DNA from: Streptomyces endocoffeicus
GTDB taxonomy: Bacteria > Actinomycetota > Actinomycetes > Streptomycetales > Streptomycetaceae
Length of the DNA: 64,000 nt
Assembly: GCF_016741935.1 (NCBI RefSeq)
Contig: NZ_JAERRG010000023.1
Coordinates: 62,001-126,000 of the forward strand
Reading direction: 5' to 3'
This document shows, piece after piece, positions 17,562 through 24,156 of the stretch (position 1 is its first letter; each line of letters opens with the position of its first letter). The position numbers were made by a program, and so were the translations under genes. The notes under the pieces were generated by a model that saw only the letters and a list, made by a program, of their open reading frames with translations, was not told the DNA's origin and searched no databases.

Positions 17562-18473
17562 TCAGTCCTTGCCGGCGCGGAACCGCTTCTGTGCCGCGCC
17601 GGCGGGGAGGCCCGGTCGCGTGATGGCCTCGCTGGTGGCCTGGGCGAGCAGAGCAAGCGCGGCCCGCGAGGGCGAGCCCGCTTCCGTGGTGGCGACCACC
17701 ACGTTGGGCCCCGGCTCACTGGTCAAGGTCTGCAGGATGACGGTCAGGGGCCCGACCAGCGGATGGCGCATGTCATAGGTGGCGACGGTGCAGGGTTTGA
17801 CACGGTGTTCGGCCCACATCGAGGCGAACTCGGCACTCTTCGCGGACAGTTCGCCCAGGAGCGCGTGCAGCGCCACGTCCTCCGGATGCTGGGCCGCCAC
17901 CAGGCGCAGATTCGCGACCACCGCCCTCGCCCTGCTCGGCCAGTCCGCGTACAGGTCACGGACATGAGAGTCCAGGAACAGCAGCCTGGCCATGTTGGGA
18001 CGCCGTACCGGCAGGTCGGGGGCACCGGGGTCCAGATGCCCGGCGAACAACGCATGGCCCAGGCGGTTCCACGCCAGTGCGTCGCTGCGCCGGCCAAGCA
18101 CGATCGCGGGAACGTCGCCCAGCGCGTCCAGCAACTGGCGCATCGCTTCCGTCACTCGCTCCGGCGCCGGACGCCGGCCCCGGGTGCGCTGCCTGTCCAC
18201 CCGGCCCAGGTCGTGCAGGTGTCGCCGCCCGGACTCGTCCAGTCGCAGAGCCCCGGCGATCGCGTCCAGAACCTCAGGCGATGCGCTCAGTGACTGCCCC
18301 TGCTCGAGCCGGGCGTAGTAAGAGGTGCTCACACCCGCCAGCATCGCCAGCTCCTCGCGCCGAAGCCCCGGCACACGCCGGCGCTCCCCGTAGGTGGGCA
18401 CCCCGACATCCTCCGGGCGCAGTTGGGAGCGCCGCGCCCGCAGAAAGCTCCCGAGCTGCGTTTTTCCATCCAT
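17562..18473 (-). CDS. XRE-family regulator with MmyB-like ligand domain
   Basis: DNA-binding protein of 303 aa: an N-terminal XRE helix-turn-helix (RVPGLRREELAMLAGVSTSY, then YARLEQG, about residues 32-60) and a C-terminal MmyB-type domain thought to bind a lipid-like or small hydrophobic ligand. PGLRREE and YYARLEQG are signatures of this subfamily. ATG 18473 (MDGKTQLG) is chosen over the longer frame to 18530 because the family begins close to LGSFLRARR. Regulators of this type usually control an adjacent SDR or alpha/beta hydrolase, here probably the gene at 16650-17387. Confidence 0.88.
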   Translation of the reverse strand: MDGKTQLGSFLRARRSQLRPEDVGVPTYGERRRVPGLRREELAMLAGVSTSYYARLEQGQSLSASPEVLDAIAGALRLDESGRRHLHDLGRVDRQRTRGRRPAPERVTEAMRQLLDALGDVPAIVLGRRSDALAWNRLGHALFAGHLDPGAPDLPVRRPNMARLLFLDSHVRDLYADWPSRARAVVANLRLVAAQHPEDVALHALLGELSAKSAEFASMWAEHRVKPCTVATYDMRHPLVGPLTVILQTLTSEPGPNVVVATTEAGSPSRAALALLAQATSEAITRPGLPAGAAQKRFRAGKD

Positions 18474-18687
18474 GGCTTCGAGTATGGACGGCCTCGTAAC
18501 ACCTAGCCTGACCCAGCTGTGGATAGGCAACGGCGGGTCTGGCTCCTGGCCCCCACCGTCGATGAAGTGGGAGGCAGCCCTGGGCCGGGAGACCGGGCAC
18601 GTCGTGCGCTGCCCAGCGTGCGGCCGGCGGTCACGGTCAGGGCCTGTCCGGCGGATCAGGCTCGGTTACCTCCAGTAGGTTGGCAGC

Positions 18688-19038
18688 ATGACTTCCGTAC
18701 TTGTGGTTGGTTACGATCCGCAGGCGATACCCGGCGTTGACGCGGAGAGCCTTCGCGTCGCCCTGGACAAGGAGCTGGCACGGTTCGGTGAGCACGGCAT
18801 CGACGCGGCCATGACGCTGGTGGTCTTCGACGAGTCGGCTGAGTCCACACTCGTAGCATCGTTGGCCCAACGGCCGTGGGATGTGGTCGTCGTCGGGGGC
18901 GGTATCCGCAAGACTGAGCCACTGCTTCCGCTCTTCGAACAGATCGTCAACCTGATCCGTCGGCACGCGCCCCAGGCCGCCATCGCGTTCAACACCAGTG
19001 GCGGAGACAGTGTCGAAGCGGCTCAGCGCTGGCTGTGA
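18688..19038 (+). CDS. conserved hypothetical protein, 116 aa
   Basis: Small soluble protein, not assigned to a function. It starts MTSVLVVGYDPQAIPGVDAE, continues with a DKELARFGEHGIDAAM helix and ends with a Rossmann-like beta-alpha pattern (DVVVVGGGIRKTEPLLPLFE, then AAIAFNTSGGDSVEAA). The alternation of hydrophobic strands and helices suggests a compact flavodoxin- or CheY-like fold, but no catalytic residues stand out. It is divergent from the XRE regulator with 214 bp between them. Similar short proteins are annotated only as hypothetical in Streptomyces, as far as I recall. Confidence 0.75.
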   Translation: MTSVLVVGYDPQAIPGVDAESLRVALDKELARFGEHGIDAAMTLVVFDESAESTLVASLAQRPWDVVVVGGGIRKTEPLLPLFEQIVNLIRRHAPQAAIAFNTSGGDSVEAAQRWL

Positions 19039-19088
19039 GGTCGGTCCGACGGATCACGCTGCCCGCACACCTGGAGCGGGGCACGGCT

Positions 19089-19244
19089 TCACCAGGCGCT
19101 CCTGGCCGGTGCGCCGCTTCGGCTCTGCTCGCGCAGCTGCCGCTGCCGCAGCCGCAGCCGCATGGCCAGGTGGTACTCGGCGGTGTGCTCCAGGGAAAAG
19201 ATGACGCCTTCGCGTTCTCTGGCAGCACGTTCACATTGCGCCAT
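19089..19244 (-). CDS. possible 51-aa basic small protein
   Basis: A short reverse-strand frame with an excellent ribosome site (GAGGAG, 6 nt spacing) before ATG 19244 and a TGA at 19089. The peptide begins MAQCERAAREREGVIFSLEH, then an amphipathic Arg/Leu/Gln helix (LAMRLRLRQRQLREQ) and a short tail. The ribosome site, helix pattern and the A/T-richer upstream DNA support it; shortness and the repetitive Arg/Leu/Gln run argue for caution. Function unknown. Confidence 0.4.
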   Translation of the reverse strand: MAQCERAAREREGVIFSLEHTAEYHLAMRLRLRQRQLREQSRSGAPARSAW

Positions 19245-19838
19245 GTCTCGCTCCTCGTTTTCCGGCCAGCCTGCCAGTTCACGTCCTGCCGAACCTGAAC
19301 CATCACGGCCACAGCGATGGGAATCCCTTTACCACGACGGGAATCCTTTTACCACCCACGGGGAACCAACACGGGCGGCCGAGCCGGAACCGGCCGCCAC
19401 TTTCACCACAAATTAAAACACGGATAAACACTTGACGAATATTGATTAAAAGAGCCGCCGAAGGGGCTGGATCATCCACAAGGGGGAGCACTGTCCAAAA
19501 CTTCGCGAATGCGGTGTCGAGTAAACCTATTTTGCCCCACTTTGCGCATCGATGTATCGCTCAACGTTTTATTGCCTCAGCCTTGACCTCCATCGAGGGA
19601 GCCTCCTACGTTTTTGCCACCGGATTCAGGCGTTCCACCTGATGCGGGAAACGGCAAAAATGTCCGCTGCAAAAAGGGACGGATGGCCCCTTGAAAACTC
19701 GGCCCGCCGACCCATTGGCAAGTAATCATTTTCCTCAGGAATGATCTGGGTCGGCTTTTCCATGGCGTTCGCGTGGGCTCGCCAACGGGCCTTGACGATG
19801 GCAGGGCAGGAATGTGGGACAGGAATGGAGGCGGCCGC
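19245..19838. other. A/T-rich intergenic region upstream of glnE
   Basis: About 590 bp with conspicuously lower GC than the surroundings, especially 19380-19580. It contains a direct repeat GGGAATCCYTTTACCAC (19319-19335 and 19339-19355), a TTGACG-like box in CACTTGACGAATATTG near 19430, and an inverted repeat ATCATT-N9-AATGAT at 19725-19745. No convincing gene: the one open forward frame (19442-19642) lacks a ribosome site. It probably holds glnE promoter and control sites, or a remnant of foreign DNA. Confidence 0.5.
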
Positions 19839-22800
19839 ATGGGCTTACCGCATGGACGCAGGAGCAGCGGCTTCACCCGGCTGCTGCGACATGGTTTCAC
19901 CGACGCCTCGGCGGCGCGGCGGCTGCTGGACGCGCCAGGGCTGGCCTCGGTGGGGAGCGATCCGGTGCTGCTGGAGGCGCTCGGGGCAACCGCCGATCCC
20001 GATCTGGCGTTGCGCATGTTGGTACGGCTGGTCGAGGCACTTCCGGAGACCCCCGAGGACGGGGATGACAAGGAGTGCGCTGACTCGCGACAGACGTTCC
20101 TGGACACCCTGGTCGCGGCGAAGCCGATACGCGACCGGTTGCTGGGAGTGCTCGGGACCTCCGAGGCGCTGGGCGACCATTTGGCCCGGCATCCACGGCA
20201 CTGGCAGGCGCTGGTGACGTACGAGCCTGCGGACCTGCACCTGACCGCTTCCGGCTTCGAACGGGCGCTGACCGAGGGGATCTGGGGCAAGCCGGGGGTG
20301 GGGCTGACGCGGCCGGACGCGTTGCGTGTGGCGTACCGGCGGGCGCTGCTGGCGATCGCCGCGCGGGATGTGTGCGGTACGACGGACGTCACGCAGGCCG
20401 CCGTCGAGCTGACGGACCTGGCGACCGCCACCTTGCGGGCCGCGCTGGAGATCGCGGCGGAGGAGCAGCCCGAGGACGCGGCGGCGTGCCGGCTGGCCGT
20501 GATCGGGGTGGGCAAGTGCGGCGGGCGGGAGCTGGACTACGTCTCGGGCGTGGAGGTCGTCTTCGTCGCGGAGGCCCCGGACGGGCTGGAGGAGTCCGCG
20601 GCCGTGCAGGCGGCCACCCGGCTGGCCGCACGGCTGATGCGGATCTGCTCGGATGTGACGGTCGAGGGCACCATCTGGCCGGTCGACGCGGATCTGCGCC
20701 CGGAAGGGAGCAATGGCCCGCTGGTACGGACGCTGTCCAGCCATGTGGCGTACTACCAGCGGTGGGCCAGGACATGGGAATTCCAAGTGCTGCTGAAGGC
20801 TCGGCCGGTGGCGGGTGATGGGGCGCTGGGCCAGGCGTACGTGGACGCGCTGGCGCCCCCGGTCCGGCAGGCGGCCGGGCGTGAGAACTTCGTGCCGGAC
20901 GTGCGGCAGATGCGCCGCCGGATGGTGGAGAACATCCTGGTCGCGGAGATCACGGAGATCACGGAGATCACGGAGATCACGGAGATCGACCGCGAGCCGA
21001 AGCTGGCCCCGGGAGGCCTGCGCGATGTCGAATTCGCGGTGCAGTTCCTGCAGTTGGTGCACGGCCGGTCGGACGAGTCGCTGCGCGGCGGCACCACGCT
21101 GGATGTGCTTGCGGCGCTGGCCGCGGGCGGTTACGTGAGGCGGTCGGACGGGGCCGCGCTGGCCGAAGCGTGCCGGTTCCTGCGCTCGGTGGAGCACCGC
21201 GTCCAGCTCCACCGGCTGCGCCGCACCCATCCGGTGCCGGCGGGCGAGGCGGATCTGCGGCGGCTGGGCCGGTCGCTGGGGTTCCGTACGGAGCCGGTGA
21301 CGGAGCTGGGCGCGGCATGGGGGCGGCACACGCGCGAGGTGCGGCGGCTGCACGAGAAGCTGTTCTACCGGCCGCTGCTGGACGCGGTGGCACGACTGGA
21401 GACCGGAGAGGCCCGGTTGAGCTCGCGGGCAGCGGGCCGGCGGCTGGAAGCCCTGGGTTATGCCGACCCGTCCGGCGCGCTACGGCATCTGGAGGCCCTG
21501 GCGTCCGGTGTGACCCGTAAGGCGGCTGTTCAGCGTTCGCTGCTGCCCGTGCTGCTGGGCTGGTTCGCCGACTCCGCCGACCCGGACGCCGGGCTGCTGG
21601 GCTTCCGCAAGGTCTCGGACGCGCTGGGCAAGACGCCGTACTACCTGCGGCTGCTGCGCGACGAGGGCGCCGCCGCCGAGAACCTGGCCCAGGTGCTCTC
21701 CGCCGGGCGGCTCGCCCCCGATCTGCTGCTGCGCGCCCCCGAAGCGGTCGCCCTGCTCGGCGACCCGGAGGGGCTGCGCCCGCGCGGCCGGGCCCATCTG
21801 GAGCAGGAGGTACTGGCCGCGGTCGGCCGCGCCGACGGCGCCGAACAGGCGGTCGCGGCGGCGCGCAGGGTGCGGCAGCGTGAGCTGTTCCGCACGGCCG
21901 CGGCGGACGTGATCGAGAGCGCGCGGCCGGCCAGTCGGACGGTATGGCCCACCGTGAGCTGGCCGCCGCCGAGCGGCGACGGCTCCCCGGCCATCTCCCC
22001 GGCGCCGTGCGGGTCGCGCGGCTCACGCGACTCACTTGGCACGAGACCTGCGGCCGGGATACCCAGCGCGCTGCGCGACTCCGGGCTCCGCGTCCCGGCC
22101 GGCCCCTCGAACCGTACGGCGCTGCCCGAGGAGCCCGCGAGCCCGGGGGCGCTGGTCGACATGGTCGGCGACGCCGTCTCCGACATCAACGCCGCGACTC
22201 TGGCGGGCGCGCTGCGCGCCGCCGTCCGCGACACCTGGGGCGATGAGCTGCCCACCCGTTTCGCGGTAATCGGCCTGGGCCGGTTCGGCGGCCACGAGCT
22301 GAGCTACGGCTCAGACGCGGACGTCCTCTTCGTCCACGAGCCCCGCGAGGGCGCCGACGAACACGAGGCCTCCCGCGCCGCGTTCGCCGTGGCCAACGAG
22401 GTACGACGGCTCCTCCAGTCCCCCACCGTCGACCCGCCGCTGCTGATCGACGCCGATCTACGCCCGGAGGGCAAGTCCGGTCCGCTGGTGCGCACCCTCT
22501 CCTCGTACGCCGCGTACTACCGGCGCTGGGCGCTGGTGTGGGAGAGCCAGGCACTGCTGCGTGCCGAGCCGGTCGCGGGCGACTCCGACCTCGGCGCGCG
22601 CTTCATCGAGCTGATCGACCCGCTGCGCTATCCCGCCGAGGGGCTGGACGAGAACGCGATCCGCGAGATCCGCCGGCTCAAGGCCCGGATGGAGTCCGAG
22701 CGGCTGCCCCGCGGCGCCGACCGCGCCACCCACACCAAGCTGGGCCGGGGCGGACTCAGCGACGTGGAGTGGACGGTGCAGCTTCTGCAGATGTGCCACG

Positions 22801-23120
22801 GCGCGGCCGAACCGGGACTGCGCACCACCCGCACCCGCCGGGCCCTGACCGCCGCGCACGAGGCCGGTCTGCTCGGCGGCGACGACGCCCGGACCCTGGA
22901 CAAGGCCTGGGTGCTGGCGACCCGGGTGCGCAGCGCGGTGATGCTGGTGCGCGGCCGCCCGGGTGACACCTTCCCCACAGACTCCCGCGAACTGGCCGCG
23001 GTCGCCCGCCACCTGGGGTACGGCCCGGGCCATGTGGGCCAGATGCTGGACGACTACCGCCGCACCACCCGCCGCGCCCGCACCGTGATGGAACGCCTCT
23101 TCTACGGCTACGAGAGCTGA
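19839..23120 (+). CDS. glnE: bifunctional glutamine synthetase adenylyltransferase/deadenylylase, atypical
   Basis: Covalent regulator of glutamine synthetase I: the N-terminal domain normally removes AMP, the C-terminal domain adds it. Length is 1093 aa; ATG 19839 has GGAGG 7 nt upstream. The C-terminal nucleotidyltransferase is intact (RFGGHELSYGSDADVLFVHE, Asp826 and Asp828, and DADLRPEGKSGPLVRTLSSY). In the N-terminal domain the matching motif reads GRELDYVSGVEVVFVAE, so the DxD pair is Gly237/Glu239, while DADLRPEG is kept. Other oddities are an EIT repeat at 370-383, a low-complexity Pro/Ser/Arg-rich insert at about 688-770, and a TTA at codon 3. No glutamine synthetase gene is nearby, so a divergent paralogue is possible. 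Confidence 0.88.
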   Translation: MGLPHGRRSSGFTRLLRHGFTDASAARRLLDAPGLASVGSDPVLLEALGATADPDLALRMLVRLVEALPETPEDGDDKECADSRQTFLDTLVAAKPIRDRLLGVLGTSEALGDHLARHPRHWQALVTYEPADLHLTASGFERALTEGIWGKPGVGLTRPDALRVAYRRALLAIAARDVCGTTDVTQAAVELTDLATATLRAALEIAAEEQPEDAAACRLAVIGVGKCGGRELDYVSGVEVVFVAEAPDGLEESAAVQAATRLAARLMRICSDVTVEGTIWPVDADLRPEGSNGPLVRTLSSHVAYYQRWARTWEFQVLLKARPVAGDGALGQAYVDALAPPVRQAAGRENFVPDVRQMRRRMVENILVAEITEITEITEITEIDREPKLAPGGLRDVEFAVQFLQLVHGRSDESLRGGTTLDVLAALAAGGYVRRSDGAALAEACRFLRSVEHRVQLHRLRRTHPVPAGEADLRRLGRSLGFRTEPVTELGAAWGRHTREVRRLHEKLFYRPLLDAVARLETGEARLSSRAAGRRLEALGYADPSGALRHLEALASGVTRKAAVQRSLLPVLLGWFADSADPDAGLLGFRKVSDALGKTPYYLRLLRDEGAAAENLAQVLSAGRLAPDLLLRAPEAVALLGDPEGLRPRGRAHLEQEVLAAVGRADGAEQAVAAARRVRQRELFRTAAADVIESARPASRTVWPTVSWPPPSGDGSPAISPAPCGSRGSRDSLGTRPAAGIPSALRDSGLRVPAGPSNRTALPEEPASPGALVDMVGDAVSDINAATLAGALRAAVRDTWGDELPTRFAVIGLGRFGGHELSYGSDADVLFVHEPREGADEHEASRAAFAVANEVRRLLQSPTVDPPLLIDADLRPEGKSGPLVRTLSSYAAYYRRWALVWESQALLRAEPVAGDSDLGARFIELIDPLRYPAEGLDENAIREIRRLKARMESERLPRGADRATHTKLGRGGLSDVEWTVQLLQMCHGAAEPGLRTTRTRRALTAAHEAGLLGGDDARTLDKAWVLATRVRSAVMLVRGRPGDTFPTDSRELAAVARHLGYGPGHVGQMLDDYRRTTRRARTVMERLFYGYES
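20946..20987 (+). repeat. in-frame 9-bp tandem repeat (GAGATCACG) inside glnE
   Basis: Four full GAGATCACG units plus GAGATC, encoding EITEITEITEITEI just before DREPKLAPGGLRDVEF. It lengthens the linker ahead of the conserved GGLRD motif. The identical units suggest recent replication slippage. Confidence 0.9.
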
Positions 23121-23200
23121 CACTGACCGCCTCGCCAGGCCGGTCGGTCCCGGCCGGCCCGACCGCGGCCGGGCCCACCAGGGCCGCGAGGCCGACCGGG

Positions 23201-23228
23201 CCCCGGACCCCGGACCCCGGACCCCGGA
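23201..23228. repeat. 7-bp tandem repeat (CCCCGGA, four copies)
   Basis: Four perfect units about 80 bp after glnE, in the spacer before the next gene. No spacer-repeat structure and no clear hairpin. Probably a simple slippage repeat. Confidence 0.85.
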
Positions 23229-23358
23229 CCCAGTGCACACGGCGCGGTCATCGCTCCAACCTACACACCTGCCCGCTGAAGTCAGTAGCCACGTAGCCAT
23301 CGCGCAGAGGTACCATCCACCACCAACATGAAAAGGCGCCCAGACGAGGGAGCTAGTG

Positions 23359-23997
23359 ATGGACACTTCTGCTGACAACACCAGCCTGAAAACCCAGTAC
23401 ACGGCACAGATCACCGCCGACCTCGAACGCAACGCGGCCGAGCACGAACGCCTCAGCGCCGACGTCGCGACGCTGCAACAACAACTGTCGGCGTTGGAGA
23501 GCAACCGGGCGCTCCTGCTCAGCATGCGGCAGACACTCGGCAACGAAGCCACCGGTGACGGTGACGCACCGGACAACACCGACGTCAGCGGCTCTGACAA
23601 TGGCTCGTCCGCCACCGGCAAGTCCGCGTCACTGCCGACAGCACGCAAGCCGAAGAAGGATGCCGACACGACCAGCGGCAAGCGGAAGCGGGCGGAGTCA
23701 GGCGGCAGCCGTCCCAAGCGGGTACGAAAGACAGGTGTGCCCACGCTCGGGGACCTCATCCGCGACGACCTGACTCAGCACGCTGAACCGCGCTCCGCGG
23801 CCGAAGTCAGCACCGCCCTCACCCAGGCCCTCCCGGACCGCGAGATCAAGACCACCGTCGTACGCAGCACCCTCGAGTCACTCGTCGCCAAGGGCCAAGC
23901 ACACCGCACCAAGCGACAGAGGGCCGTCTTCTACTCGGCTACCGCCCCGGACGCGGCCCCTGCTACGACCGAGCCCAGCGAGGCAACCCCCTCCTGA
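23359..23997 (+). CDS. coiled-coil protein with C-terminal winged-helix-like domain (hypothetical)
   Basis: Cytosolic 212-aa protein, function not known. The N-terminal 60 residues form a heptad-patterned coiled coil (LERNAAEHERLSADVATLQQ). A Ser/Asp/Lys/Arg-rich disordered basic middle follows (about 70-125), then a compact C-terminal domain (VPTLGDLIRDDLTQHAEPRS, RSTLESLVAKGQAHRTKRQR) resembling a winged helix as found in nucleic-acid-binding proteins. ATG 23359 and GTG 23356 both fit the GAGGGAG site. Gene context gives no clue, since it stands alone between glnE and the GH67 gene. DNA or RNA binding is inference from the domain pattern and basic charge. Confidence 0.72.
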   Translation: MDTSADNTSLKTQYTAQITADLERNAAEHERLSADVATLQQQLSALESNRALLLSMRQTLGNEATGDGDAPDNTDVSGSDNGSSATGKSASLPTARKPKKDADTTSGKRKRAESGGSRPKRVRKTGVPTLGDLIRDDLTQHAEPRSAAEVSTALTQALPDREIKTTVVRSTLESLVAKGQAHRTKRQRAVFYSATAPDAAPATTEPSEATPS

Positions 23998-24156
23998 GAA
24001 GCCTCGACACCCTCTGTTGGATTTTGATCGTTGACCAAAGCCGCCGTGTTCCCTTGTGGTTCATTACGTTGACACCTGTCATGACGCGTGTGACGGTTGC
24101 GGTGCTTGCTCCTGGCCTGGATGTGCACTGTTCGTTCATCAACGGAAGTGGGACTC

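Noticed and set aside
23201..23228. possible CRISPR-like or regulatory repeat after glnE
   Set aside because: Units of 7 bp are contiguous with no spacers; simple slippage explains it.
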